NCBI RefSeq assembly: GCF_001418105.1
Contig: NZ_LIQI01000032.1
Span: forward strand, 62,001-126,000
DNA: 64,000 nucleotides
Source of the DNA: Lacinutrix himadriensis
GTDB lineage: Bacteria; Bacteroidota; Bacteroidia; Flavobacteriales; Flavobacteriaceae
Reading direction: 5' to 3'
The stretch's first letter is position 1. Each line of letters begins with the position of its first letter. The position numbers and the translations under genes were made by a program. Shown piece after piece: positions 54,833-63,751 of the stretch. The notes below the pieces were generated by a model, which saw only the letters and a list, made by a program, of their open reading frames with translations, ran no database searches and was not told the DNA's origin.

Positions 54833-55264
54833 CTATTTAATTAATAGTTTTTTAATTCTTGGTATTGGTCCTGTACATTCGGTTTGATGACAAGAAATAC
54901 ACAGACCAACCGCATTGTTAAATCTATCTTCTATAGGAATATTAGATTCGGTATTGAAAACATCTTTTTCTGCAGTAACAAAGAGTGTAGAAAACGCTTG
55001 AAACCTTTCGCTTCTAGATTTAAAATCGGAAAGTTCTGCGGTATGAATATTTAAAAAGTCTTGAGGAAACTCTGTTGGTATTTTACCAGCAATAATCTCA
55101 TTCTTAATCTTTAAATTATGTGCATACATCTGGTTCATGAGTATTGCCATTTCGGATGGCTCATACATATCGTAAACCTTTTTTTCTGTATTCTCTTCTT
55201 GTTTTGTTTTTGTATTACAACTTAAAAGGAAAGCCAAACAAAAAAACCAAAGTAAGTGTTTCAT
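54833..55264 (-). CDS. Small lipoprotein with c-type haem-binding motif
   Basis: A 143-residue lipoprotein (lipobox FLLSC, Cys16). The last 22 residues contain CISCH (residues 122-126) in NNAVGLCISCHQTECTG, a CxxCH motif that normally binds haem c. The preceding 100 residues have MYEPSEMAILMNQMYAHNLK and FKSRSERFQAFSTLFVT, mostly helical. The shape, a helical domain with an end CxxCH, matches small periplasmic cytochromes annotated as hypothetical. The start is flush with the stop of the DUF4920 gene, so the two are translationally linked. An electron carrier or haem-sensing role is possible but unproven. Confidence 0.75.
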   Translation of the reverse strand: MKHLLWFFCLAFLLSCNTKTKQEENTEKKVYDMYEPSEMAILMNQMYAHNLKIKNEIIAGKIPTEFPQDFLNIHTAELSDFKSRSERFQAFSTLFVTAEKDVFNTESNIPIEDRFNNAVGLCISCHQTECTGPIPRIKKLLIK

Positions 55265-55777
55265 TTATAATTGCTCTTCTACAAGTAAAACACCGTCTGC
55301 TTCAAAAGAGTATGTTTTTTTAGACTCCGTAATTTTCGCAATTTCTTCCGCAGATTTCCCTGCATCTTCTGCATAATGACGAAGTTCTTCTACTGGCACT
55401 TCGTTAACATATGCTTTACCATTTATAATAACTTCTTGTCCTGCAATATTTTTAGGCATAAAAAAACCATAGTCCTTAAACTTCACCATCACCTGTTCTC
55501 CATTCTCTAAATCTAATTTCATCCAACAACCTTTAGCTTGACAAACATCGGCTACTTTTGCAATCATTTTAGAGTTTATACTATCTCCAACTTTCATTGT
55601 TTTATAATGTTCTGCCATAGAAGTTGCAGCAATCGCATCATCTGCAATAATTTCTTCACCAAAAGATGTGTATGTTACTTCTTTAGCTTCTTCAATAGTA
55701 GCACTCTCTTTTTTGGCATCGTTTTTACAAGCTACAAAAACAGTTAAAAGCATTGTAATTAGTATATATTTCTTCAT
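55265..55777 (-). CDS. DUF4920 lipoprotein
   Basis: A 170-residue lipoprotein with lipobox TVFVAC (Cys17). It has the DUF4920 fold: TSFGEEIIADDAIAATSMAE, then MIAKVADVCQAKGCWMKLDL, VMVKFKDYGFFMPKNIAGQE, and VNEVPVEELRHYAEDAGKSA. The CQAKGCWM pair of cysteines resembles an OB-fold metal site. The family is common in Bacteroidota and its function is unknown. It leads a minus-strand operon with the c-type haem-motif protein and mnmD; the following gene starts on the very next base after its stop. Confidence 0.88.
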   Translation of the reverse strand: MKKYILITMLLTVFVACKNDAKKESATIEEAKEVTYTSFGEEIIADDAIAATSMAEHYKTMKVGDSINSKMIAKVADVCQAKGCWMKLDLENGEQVMVKFKDYGFFMPKNIAGQEVIINGKAYVNEVPVEELRHYAEDAGKSAEEIAKITESKKTYSFEADGVLLVEEQL

Positions 55778-55865
55778 TTTTTATTTCAATTTAATATTAA
55801 TATTTCGGCATAAAGATAGTACTTTTTAAAAAATAATTAATCTTTTTTATACCACTATTATTCTG

Positions 55866-55873
55866 TATTTTTG
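55866..55873 (+). promoter_or_regulatory. Bacteroidota -7 element before ilvE
   Basis: TATTTTTG fits TAnnTTTG and ends 46 nt before the ATG at 55920, leaving a leader of about 40 nt. Confidence 0.5.
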
Positions 55874-55919
55874 TGTCTTAATACATGTTTTTTAGCATGA
55901 ATAAACAATTGCAAACAAA

Positions 55920-56969
55920 ATGGATATAGTAAAAGTAGACAAATCAAGAATAGATAGCGTTGATTTTGAAAATTTAGCTTTTGGTCGCGAATTTTCGGAT
56001 CATATGTTTGAGTGTGATTTTGTAAATGGCGAATGGCAAACCCCTAAAATAAAACCGTACCAAGCATTAACATTAGATCCTTCGGCTCGTGTGTTTCATT
56101 ATGGTCAAGCCGTTTTTGAAGGGATGAAAGCTTTTAAAGATGATAATAATAAGGTTTGGTTATTTAGACCTTTAGAAAACTTTAAACGTATTAACGAATC
56201 GGCAAAACGATTAGCGATGCCAGAATTTCCGGAAGCATATTTTACGGAAGGACTTAGTACTTTAATTAGTTTAGATCAAGATTGGACTAAAAAAGGAGAT
56301 GGTAATGCCTTATATATAAGACCTTTTGTAATTGCTACAGAGCCTGCTATTTCTGCTGCTCCTGCTAGCGAATATAAATTTATGATTATTTGTTCACCTG
56401 TTAAAGCGTATTACTCTGGTTTAGTTCGAGTTTTAATAGCCGAACAATTTAGTCGTTCTGCAGATGGTGGTGTTGGTTATGCAAAAGCCGCTGGTAATTA
56501 TGCTGCGCAGTTTTACCCTACCGCTTTAGCACAAGATCAAGGATACCAACAAATTATTTGGACCGATGCTAGTACTCATAAATACTTGGAAGAAGCTGGT
56601 ACCATGAACGTGTTTTTTAGAATTAACGACAAACTAGTAACAGCTCCTACAAGTGATCGTATATTAGATGGAATTACTAGAAAGAGTATTATTCAATTAG
56701 CAGAAGACAATAATGTAGAAGTAGAAATTAGACCTATTTCTGTGGAGGAATTAAAAACAGCATCAAAAGACGGATCTTTAAAAGAAATTTTTGGAACTGG
56801 AACTGCTGCAGTTATTAGTCCGATTTCAGCATTTGAACATACTAAAGAAGTCTATGAATTACCAGAATTGAATGCCGATTCTTATTCTACTATTTTCAAA
56901 AGAAAATTAATGGATATACAATATAATAAAGCAGAAGACAAACACAATTGGCGTGTTGCTGTTAAATAA
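55920..56969 (+). CDS. ilvE: Branched-chain amino acid aminotransferase
   Basis: A 349-residue fold-type IV PLP aminotransferase of the long IlvE type. It performs the last step of valine, leucine and isoleucine synthesis. Key segments are FGREFSDHMFECDFVNGEWQ, ALTLDPSARVFHYGQAVFEG, NALYIRPFVIAT, GGVGYAKAAGNYAAQFYP with the PLP lysine in YAKAAGNY, the catalytic glutamate in EEAGTMNVFF, and GTGTAAVISPI, all diagnostic. The length is normal. It is monocistronic, with a promoter at 55866 and a terminator at 56985-57017. Confidence 0.95.
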   Translation: MDIVKVDKSRIDSVDFENLAFGREFSDHMFECDFVNGEWQTPKIKPYQALTLDPSARVFHYGQAVFEGMKAFKDDNNKVWLFRPLENFKRINESAKRLAMPEFPEAYFTEGLSTLISLDQDWTKKGDGNALYIRPFVIATEPAISAAPASEYKFMIICSPVKAYYSGLVRVLIAEQFSRSADGGVGYAKAAGNYAAQFYPTALAQDQGYQQIIWTDASTHKYLEEAGTMNVFFRINDKLVTAPTSDRILDGITRKSIIQLAEDNNVEVEIRPISVEELKTASKDGSLKEIFGTGTAAVISPISAFEHTKEVYELPELNADSYSTIFKRKLMDIQYNKAEDKHNWRVAVK

Positions 56970-56984
56970 AAAGTAAAAAAGAAT

Positions 56985-57017
56985 AAAAAAAAAGCAACCT
57001 AATGGGTTGCTTTTTTT
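56985..57017. terminator. Bidirectional terminator between ilvE and the MazG-like gene
   Basis: GCAACC (56994-56999) pairs with GGTTGC (57005-57010) across TAATG; nine A residues precede and seven T residues follow, so both directions gain a T run. Confidence 0.88.
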
Positions 57018-57019
57018 GT

Positions 57020-57424
57020 TTACTTATCTAATATTTCAGAAATATTAGGTGTAAAGTAATTTGGACCTTTAAGCACCTTGCCATCTTCTCTGTAAATCGG
57101 TTGTCCGTCTTCACCAAGTTTACTCATATTACTTCGTTGAATTTCGTTAAAAACCTCCTCTATTTTATGTTGCATACCATGTTCTATAATAGTACCACAA
57201 AGTATATATAACATATCTCCTAAAGCATCAGCAACCTCTACTAAATCATTATTATTAGCAGCTTCAAAGTATTCTTCGTTTTCCTCTTGCATTAAATTAA
57301 AACGAAGCGTGTTTTTATCTTTTCCTAAATTGGCTTTTGGTGTTTCTCTATGCCCTATTTTAAAAGCGGTGTGAAACGCTTTTACTGCCTCTATTTTATT
57401 TTTCATGAAAATTTTATTTTTCAT
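57020..57424 (-). CDS. MazG-like / phosphoribosyl-ATP pyrophosphohydrolase-fold nucleotide hydrolase
   Basis: A 134-residue all-alpha NTP pyrophosphatase. The metal-binding acidic helices are RFNLMQEENEEYFEAANN (E..EE pattern, about residues 45-60) and DLVEVADALGDMLYILCGT (E..D pattern, about residues 60-80), as in the MazG/PRA-PH superfamily. EVFNEIQRSNMSKLGEDGQP is the usual third segment. It may clean up non-canonical nucleotides. The frame offers two ATGs, at 57424 and 57406, caused by a duplicated AAAATTTTATTTTTCAT-like sequence; MKNKIEAVKAFHTAF from 57406 is the better N-terminus. It converges on ilvE. Confidence 0.85.
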   Translation of the reverse strand: MKNKIFMKNKIEAVKAFHTAFKIGHRETPKANLGKDKNTLRFNLMQEENEEYFEAANNNDLVEVADALGDMLYILCGTIIEHGMQHKIEEVFNEIQRSNMSKLGEDGQPIYREDGKVLKGPNYFTPNISEILDK

Positions 57425-57459
57425 TTCCGTTAAAACGGAAATCTTATGGTTTTGTTTCT

Positions 57460-57467
57460 TAATTTTG
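57460..57467 (+). promoter_or_regulatory. -7 element before a small membrane protein gene
   Basis: TAATTTTG fits TAnnTTTG and ends 15 nt before the ATG at 57483. Confidence 0.5.
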
Positions 57468-57482
57468 CATAAAAATAGAGAT

Positions 57483-57668
57483 ATGTTTAGTAATGGTCAA
57501 ATCGTTTTCGGAATTTTATTTGCAATCGCATTTATTATAGCTATAACATACACCTACAGAAAAGATCTAAAACTGCACAAACAACATTACAAAGGAAGTA
57601 TTTGGGTTTTAGTTGCTTTTATCTGTTTTATTCTTTTTATTGTTTCCATAAAGCACTTTTTAAAATAA
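57483..57668 (+). CDS. Small two-helix membrane protein
   Basis: A 61-residue protein. The first segment IVFGILFAIAFIIAITYTY and the second SIWVLVAFICFILFIVSIKH are clear membrane helices joined by a basic loop (RKDLKLHKQHYKG). The start at the ATG 57483 is supported by a -7 box 15 nt upstream; the longer frame from 57405 runs back over the MazG-like gene. I know similar small proteins in flavobacterial genomes only as hypothetical. With two helices and a basic cytoplasmic loop it could be an accessory subunit of a membrane complex, but nothing nearby says which. Confidence 0.65.
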   Translation: MFSNGQIVFGILFAIAFIIAITYTYRKDLKLHKQHYKGSIWVLVAFICFILFIVSIKHFLK

Positions 57669-57852
57669 ATCTTCACCTAAATCATTGTATTAAATTCAAG
57701 TACTACCTGTGTTCTATTAACAAGTACACATACACTACAGACTCTAATAATTTCAGAAAAACATTTATATTTTTTTTCATTTACCTAAATCAACTTATTG
57801 ATTATCAAAAAATTAATATACCTTTATAAGGCTATTAATTAAATTTACTTAA

Positions 57853-60800
57853 ATGAAAAACACTACACGATTCTTCGTAATCATCTGTATGGTGACGAAT
57901 GTACTCCTTGCTCAACAAAAACCAAATCAAAAAATTTCCATTGAAAAATCTTCAATTTCTTTAGAAACATTAATTACGCAGAAAAGCAATAATTATGTTA
58001 TAACTAACGAATATGTTAGTAAAAAAACGGGTATCAGACATATATATTTAAGACAAGCTATAGATGGTATTGAAGTAAAAGGAACAGAATCCAGCATTCA
58101 TTTTGACGTGTCTGGAACCGTCATAATATCGCATAATAATTTTATAGAAAATATTCCATCTACTGTCCTTAATAAAACGGTAGCTCTTAATGCGAGTCAA
58201 GCAATTACTTCGGTTGCCAATCAAATGCATTATTCTTTAGACAAATTAGAAACTATTGAAAGTTTAGGAGGAATAAATAAAAAAGCCATTTATAATAAAG
58301 CCGGAATTTCTTTGAAAAACATTCCCGTTAAGTTAATGTATTACTTACAGAAAGATATTGGTACAACTATGGTTTGGGAACTTTCTATTGCTGAAAAAAA
58401 CGCATCCGATTGGTGGGTTTTTCACGTAGATGCTGCATCAGGAGTTATTATAGATAAAGATAATTTAACAATATCTTGTAATATTTTAGGAGATCATGAA
58501 GAACATCCAACTAGCAGTTCTACCATAAACCATACTGATTTTATTGGCCCTATTAAGGAGATTCATTCTAGTTTAAATAATTATTCCACACCCATACCAT
58601 TTGCACCTACTGCGACTTACAACGTGTATGCTATGCCTACGGAATCGCCAAATTATGGACCCCGAACACTTGTAACAAACCCCGAAAATTTATCTGCTTC
58701 TCCATTTGGATGGCACGATACAAATGGTGTTGAAGGTGCTGAATTTACATCTACTGTTGGAAATAATGTAAGCGCCTATGACGATGATGATGCTAACAAT
58801 TTACCAGATGACAAATATGCATATAGCCCTGGAGGGAGTTTAATTTTCGACTTTCCTCTTAATACAACTTATTCGGCTGGAGACCAATCTGAAAATGCAA
58901 TCCTTACCAATTTATTTTATTGGAATAACATTGTACATGATGTACTTTATGAATATGGTTTTGATGAAGCAGCTGGTAATTTTCAAGAAAATAATTATGG
59001 TAATGCAGGATTAGGAGGAGACTCCGTAAATGCCCAAGCACAAGATGGAAGTGCCACCTGTAATGCGTTTTTCTCGACACCTGTAGACGGTACGAATCCT
59101 ACCATGCGTATGCATGTTTGCAATTCTAGAGATAGTGATATAGATAATGGAGTGATCATTCATGAATACGGACATGGTATTTCCAATCGGTTAACTGGAG
59201 GTTCTTTAGTAGGATGTCTTGCAAACACAGAACAAATGGGAGAAGGCTGGAGTGATTTCTATGGTTTGCTTTTAACAATGAAATCTGGAGATACTGGTGA
59301 AGATTCCAGACCCATAGGAACATGGTTATTAGGAGAATCTGCTAGTGGTTTAGGTTTTAGAACATACCCATATAGCACATTACTAACAACGAATCCACAT
59401 ACTTATGACGATATCAAAACAGAAGTTATTCCTCATGGTATAGGCTCTGTTTGGACAGCCATGTTATGGGATATGACTTGGAGTTTAATAGAAGACCAAG
59501 GTTTTGATGCTAATTTTTATACCGGAACAGGTGGAAATAATATTGCATTAAATTTAGTTACACAAGGCTTAATATTACAACCTTGTAGCCCCGGATTTAT
59601 AGATGGTCGTGATGCCATTTTAGCGGCAGATCAAACTTTATATGGTGGCGCTTACCAATGTTTAATATGGGAAGCATTCGCTAAAAGAGGTTTAGGCTTT
59701 AGTGCTTCACAAGGATCATCTTCTAGTAGAAGTGATGGAACAGAGGCTTTCGATTTACCTACAAACTATTCTAGCTTTAAGTCTGTTGAAGAAATTTGCA
59801 TGGCTTCTGGCATACAAACAGGCCTTTCCGGAGGACTACCAACTGGGGGTGTTTATAGCGGAATAGGTGTAACAGATACTGGCGATGGTTTGACGTATTC
59901 GTTTGACCCAAACGTTACTGGAGTTGGTATGACATCTGTAAATTATTATGTTAATGATTATTGTACCGGAGTACCAGCAACGCTTACCGAACAAATAAAT
60001 GTTACGAATAATCCACCTGAATTAATAATAAGAGGATCTGGACTTATCCCACTTACCCAATCGCTATCTAACAGTCCAGCTCTTAGTATTCCTGATGGTA
60101 ATACCACTGGTATAACCGACACTTTTACCGTAGCAAACAATGTAATTATTACAGATCTTAATGTAGATCTCGATATTTCGCATACGTATGTGGGAGACCT
60201 TATAGTAACTATAAAATCACCAAGCGGAACGACGGCTACATTAATAGATCGTCCAGGAGTACCTGCATCGACCTATGGATGTCTTGGAAATAATATCTTA
60301 GCCACTTTTGATGATGAAGCGACTACCCCTGTAGAAACAGCATGTGATAGCTCTGAACCAACTATAAACGGTTTGTTTATTCCGGAAAATCCATTATCTA
60401 TATTTGATGGTGAAAACACATCTGGAATCTGGGAAATTTTTATATCCGATAGCGTTTCTCAAGATGTAGGTACATTAAATTCCTGGGGAATAACATTTGG
60501 CTATGAAGTGCTAGCTACGCCACTTGATGTGTTTCTAGATGCTTCTGGAAACGCGACTATAAATGCGGAAGATTTGTTATTTAGCAATTCTATAGATTGT
60601 GGTACCGCTGCTTTTACTGGTGGAAACCCATTAGCTTCTACTATTAGTTTTAGCTGTTTAGATTTAGGTGTAAATAATGTAGATGTATTAGTATCAAATA
60701 ATGCTGGAGCATCAACTTCTGGGGTAGCCATAGTACATGTTATTGACAATTTAAATCCTAGTGCTATTGCGCAAGACATCACTGTAAATTTAGAAGGAAA

Positions 60801-61236
60801 TAGTTCTGTGAGCATTACTGCAAATGATATTGATAATGGCTCGACAGACAATTGTGATTTTACGCTAAGCATAAATGTGGACACCTTTACTGAAGTAGGT
60901 AATTACCCAGTAATACTTAGTATTACAGACAGTTCAGGACATCAAGAAACCTTTGAAGTAAATGTAGAAGTTATTGATGTACAGTTATCCGCGGAAACGT
61001 TTAACGAAATAGAAAAACAAATAACTATTTATCCAGTTCCCACAACAGCCACTTTAAATATTAGCACCGAATTAACACTAGATACTATAGAAATTTTCGA
61101 TGTATTAGGAAAACAAATACTACATATCAAGAAACCTTCAAACAAAATAGATGTTTCTCATTTTTCGGAAGGCTTGTATATAATCCAGTTTCAAGTAGAA
61201 AATAAAACAGTAATAAAACGTTTCATAAAACATTAA
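57853..61236 (+). CDS. Secreted M36 (fungalysin) metallopeptidase with P domain and T9SS type A tail
   Basis: A 1127-residue exported protease. The signal peptide is TTRFFVIICMVTNVLLAQ. An FTP-like propeptide follows (EYVSKKTGIRHIYLRQAIDG, GTESSIHFDVSGTVI). The M36 catalytic domain has the zinc motif IIHEYGHGIS (H437, H441) and the third ligand E464 in EQMGEGWSDFYG; GSVWTAMLWDMTWSL and YQCLIWEAFAKRGLGF are typical. Residues about 735-880 form a proprotein-convertase P domain (LSIPDGNTTGITDTF, DISHTYVGDLIVTIKSPSGT, SGIWEIFISDS). A HYR-like domain (AIAQDITVNLEGNSSV) and a type A sorting domain (ITIYPVPTTATLNIS, IEIFDVLGKQI, HFSEGLYIIQF, KRFIKH) close it. It is exported by T9SS and likely degrades environmental protein. 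Confidence 0.93.
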   Translation: MKNTTRFFVIICMVTNVLLAQQKPNQKISIEKSSISLETLITQKSNNYVITNEYVSKKTGIRHIYLRQAIDGIEVKGTESSIHFDVSGTVIISHNNFIENIPSTVLNKTVALNASQAITSVANQMHYSLDKLETIESLGGINKKAIYNKAGISLKNIPVKLMYYLQKDIGTTMVWELSIAEKNASDWWVFHVDAASGVIIDKDNLTISCNILGDHEEHPTSSSTINHTDFIGPIKEIHSSLNNYSTPIPFAPTATYNVYAMPTESPNYGPRTLVTNPENLSASPFGWHDTNGVEGAEFTSTVGNNVSAYDDDDANNLPDDKYAYSPGGSLIFDFPLNTTYSAGDQSENAILTNLFYWNNIVHDVLYEYGFDEAAGNFQENNYGNAGLGGDSVNAQAQDGSATCNAFFSTPVDGTNPTMRMHVCNSRDSDIDNGVIIHEYGHGISNRLTGGSLVGCLANTEQMGEGWSDFYGLLLTMKSGDTGEDSRPIGTWLLGESASGLGFRTYPYSTLLTTNPHTYDDIKTEVIPHGIGSVWTAMLWDMTWSLIEDQGFDANFYTGTGGNNIALNLVTQGLILQPCSPGFIDGRDAILAADQTLYGGAYQCLIWEAFAKRGLGFSASQGSSSSRSDGTEAFDLPTNYSSFKSVEEICMASGIQTGLSGGLPTGGVYSGIGVTDTGDGLTYSFDPNVTGVGMTSVNYYVNDYCTGVPATLTEQINVTNNPPELIIRGSGLIPLTQSLSNSPALSIPDGNTTGITDTFTVANNVIITDLNVDLDISHTYVGDLIVTIKSPSGTTATLIDRPGVPASTYGCLGNNILATFDDEATTPVETACDSSEPTINGLFIPENPLSIFDGENTSGIWEIFISDSVSQDVGTLNSWGITFGYEVLATPLDVFLDASGNATINAEDLLFSNSIDCGTAAFTGGNPLASTISFSCLDLGVNNVDVLVSNNAGASTSGVAIVHVIDNLNPSAIAQDITVNLEGNSSVSITANDIDNGSTDNCDFTLSINVDTFTEVGNYPVILSITDSSGHQETFEVNVEVIDVQLSAETFNEIEKQITIYPVPTTATLNISTELTLDTIEIFDVLGKQILHIKKPSNKIDVSHFSEGLYIIQFQVENKTVIKRFIKH

Positions 61237-61256
61237 AAATCGTTTTTATTTCAGAC

Positions 61257-61284
61257 ATAAATCCCCATTTTTTTGGGGATTTAT
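61257..61284 (+). terminator. Terminator-like hairpin after the M36 gene
   Basis: ATAAATCCCCA pairs perfectly with TGGGGATTTAT around six T residues. The T run after the stem is weak (TATTTC), but a T-rich loop and the position 20 nt past the stop support the call. Confidence 0.7.
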
Positions 61285-61461
61285 TATTTCAGGAAACTAT
61301 ATATAAAGAATACGACTCTTTATCTATTATAAAAGGCTTTTGCCTCTATTTTTTTCGTTCTAAAAAATTAATGCTTAACTTTTTAAAATACCTAATAACG
61401 GGTATGTTTTTACACCTCTATTTTTGAGAGATTTACCAATAAGCTAACGAAAACCTAAACA

Positions 61462-61905
61462 ATGGAAATTTTAAATTTAAAATCGGTGAGCATATTATGT
61501 TTTTTCATTTTTTTAATAAACTGTAAAGACAACAATATCAAGCAAGAAGACTCTGCTTTTGATTTATGCAAGAATCCTTGTGCTATTTTAAATCAAGGCT
61601 ATGATTATAACACCATAGATGGAACAGCAAAATACATAATACCATATCCAAGTGGAACTACATTAACCGAAGTTAGCAATAAAGATAATACGATAACTTA
61701 TGAAATCACTGGTCGTGGAGATTTTACAAAACCTAAATTTGAAAAGTTTAACAAAGGCAGTTTCGCTGAAATACCTGGCTCAGAATTAACCATTATAGTA
61801 GTGTTTGAAAATTTTGACTGCAACGAAAATAACATTACAAAAAGAAAGAAAAAAACGGTTATAAAAGGATCACCAATAGCTCTTGAATGTAAATTTTTGG
61901 AATAA
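61462..61905 (+). CDS. Hypothetical lipoprotein
   Basis: A 147-residue lipoprotein with signal LKSVSILCFFIFLINC (lipobox Cys). The mature part has paired Cys in LCKNPCAIL and a beta-rich stretch, TAKYIIPYPSGTTLTEVSNK, NTITYEITGRGDFTKP, ELTIIVVFENFDCNENNITK, ending with LECKFLE. The family is not known to me. Its stop lies 4 nt before the ATG of the sensor kinase, so the two are probably one operon, and it could be a cognate accessory lipoprotein, but that is conjecture. Confidence 0.65.
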   Translation: MEILNLKSVSILCFFIFLINCKDNNIKQEDSAFDLCKNPCAILNQGYDYNTIDGTAKYIIPYPSGTTLTEVSNKDNTITYEITGRGDFTKPKFEKFNKGSFAEIPGSELTIIVVFENFDCNENNITKRKKKTVIKGSPIALECKFLE

Positions 61906-61909
61906 TTTT

Positions 61910-63751
61910 ATGAGAGCATCATTTATAAAAATACTCTGCATTTTTTGTTGTACTATTTGTTTAGCACAAAATGACTCTGCCTATTTTTATTTTGATAATA
62001 CCACACCTATTGCACTATTAGAATCAAAATTTAAAAATTCTAAAAAACCTACGGATGCCAAATTTTATAAATTAATATACCATAGCCGTTTAAGAGATAG
62101 TGATTCTATGTCTTTCTATATAAACCAGCTCGAACAAGACAAAAACCTAACGAAGTTTCAACAATGCAGAGTCTTATATTTTGAGGGTTTTTATAATAAA
62201 ATAACGAGTAATGATTCTTTATTTTTCAAAAAAAGCTATCAAACACTTCAACTAGCAAAAAAAGCACAAGACACTTTAACCACACTGTCTAGCCTTGCAG
62301 CGCTTAGTCAAACTTATGATTATAATAATGACAACTATTATAACCTAGAATATTTAAATATTTTAGAGCAAAAAGCGAAAGAGTACAACCAAGCAACTTA
62401 TAAAATAATTCATCGTTTTTTACTAGCAACCTACTATTATTATAGAGATGAAAATAATGAAGCATTACGTAATTATAAAATGCTTTTAGGGTATAACTAT
62501 AAAAAAAGGGATAGCGCTTATTTACTTTATACCTATAATAATTTAGGCGCTTTATTTGAAGATAATTTATTACAATCGGATTCTGCTATTTATTATTTTA
62601 ATAAGAAATTAGACTTCTTTAAAAAGGCACCAAGTCATACTTCAAAAGAAAGTTACTTTAATACGTATTTTAACATTGGTGTTTCCTATGAAAGGTTAAA
62701 CAAACTAGATGAAGCTGAAAAGTTTTATCTAAAAGCGGATAGCGTTTCTACGCGAGAAAACATCCTTAAGAATAGCAAAAAAATTAATGAAAATCTATCG
62801 GATTTATTTGCCAAACAAAAAAATTACCATAGCGCATATAATAGTCTAAAATTATCCCTTGAACTTTCGGACAGCCTAAATACCAAAGAACATCGTGAAG
62901 CTATAGCCAATATTAAAGAACAATATGACAACCAAAAACTTCGGGCAGATAATCTAGAAAGTGAAGTGAAAAGAAAACAAAATCAAAACTTGCTTATTGT
63001 CTCTTTATTCCTTTTAGTTTTTGGTGGATTTTCTGCATTCTTAATTCAGAAAAACACCAAACGCAAACAACTACTTGCCGAACAAGAACAAGAAATACAA
63101 ACCCAAAAACTAGCTGCGGTACTTAAAGAACAGGAACTGACTAGTATTGATGCTATGATTGAAGGGCAAGAAAAAGAAAGACAGCGTATTGCTAACGATT
63201 TACATGATGATCTTGGCGGACTAATGGCTACTGTAAAACTTCATTTTAATGTTTTAAAGGAAAACAAATCGGAAGACCTTTTCGAAAAAACCAACACCCT
63301 TTTAGACGAAGCTTATCAGAAAATTAGAAGCATTGCACACGCTAAAAATTCTGGAGTAATTGCTAAACAAGGTTTATTAAAAGCCGTTAAGGAAATGGCT
63401 AATAAAATTTCAGCATTAAATAAAACGCAAATAGATGTGGTAGATCATGGTTTAGAAAACAGATTAGAAAACAGTTTAGAACTTACTATTTTTAGAATCA
63501 TTCAAGAACTAACCACTAATATCATTAAACATGCGCAAGCAACACAAGCAACCATTAGCTTAACAAATCATGAGGACAGCCTAAATATTATGATAGAAGA
63601 TAATGGTGTTGGTTTTGATACCAAAATCATTTCTAAAAAAGGGATGGGAATTCATAGTATTGATAAACGCGTAGAGCATTTGGACGGAAAAATGACTATC
63701 GAGTCTGAAATTAACCAAGGCACAACGATAATAATAGATTTACCGATATGA
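61910..63751 (+). CDS. TPR-type sensor histidine kinase (NarL-like HisKA_3)
   Basis: A 613-residue membrane sensor. From the ATG at 61910 there is a signal peptide (FIKILCIFCCTICLAQ). About 330 residues of TPR-like helical repeats follow in the periplasm (LLYTYNNLGALFEDNL, YFNIGVSYERLNKLDEAEKF, HSAYNSLKLSLELSDSLN). Then come a coiled coil, one membrane helix (NLLIVSLFLLVFGGFSAFLI) and the kinase. The phospho-acceptor is H432 in RIANDLHDDLGG, followed by a HATPase domain with the N box ELTTNIIKHAQAT, the G box DNGVGFDT and GMGIHSIDKRVEHL. Kinases of this type (HPK7) pair with NarL/FixJ-type regulators. Its TGA overlaps the ATG of a second, similar gene. The longer frame opening at 61883 overlaps the lipoprotein gene and is rejected. 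Confidence 0.9.
   Translation: MRASFIKILCIFCCTICLAQNDSAYFYFDNTTPIALLESKFKNSKKPTDAKFYKLIYHSRLRDSDSMSFYINQLEQDKNLTKFQQCRVLYFEGFYNKITSNDSLFFKKSYQTLQLAKKAQDTLTTLSSLAALSQTYDYNNDNYYNLEYLNILEQKAKEYNQATYKIIHRFLLATYYYYRDENNEALRNYKMLLGYNYKKRDSAYLLYTYNNLGALFEDNLLQSDSAIYYFNKKLDFFKKAPSHTSKESYFNTYFNIGVSYERLNKLDEAEKFYLKADSVSTRENILKNSKKINENLSDLFAKQKNYHSAYNSLKLSLELSDSLNTKEHREAIANIKEQYDNQKLRADNLESEVKRKQNQNLLIVSLFLLVFGGFSAFLIQKNTKRKQLLAEQEQEIQTQKLAAVLKEQELTSIDAMIEGQEKERQRIANDLHDDLGGLMATVKLHFNVLKENKSEDLFEKTNTLLDEAYQKIRSIAHAKNSGVIAKQGLLKAVKEMANKISALNKTQIDVVDHGLENRLENSLELTIFRIIQELTTNIIKHAQATQATISLTNHEDSLNIMIEDNGVGFDTKIISKKGMGIHSIDKRVEHLDGKMTIESEINQGTTIIIDLPI

Noticed and set aside
60501-60884. 127-codon minus-strand frame inside the M36 peptidase gene
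   Set aside because: It is antisense to a clear HYR and P-domain coding region and shows no motif.
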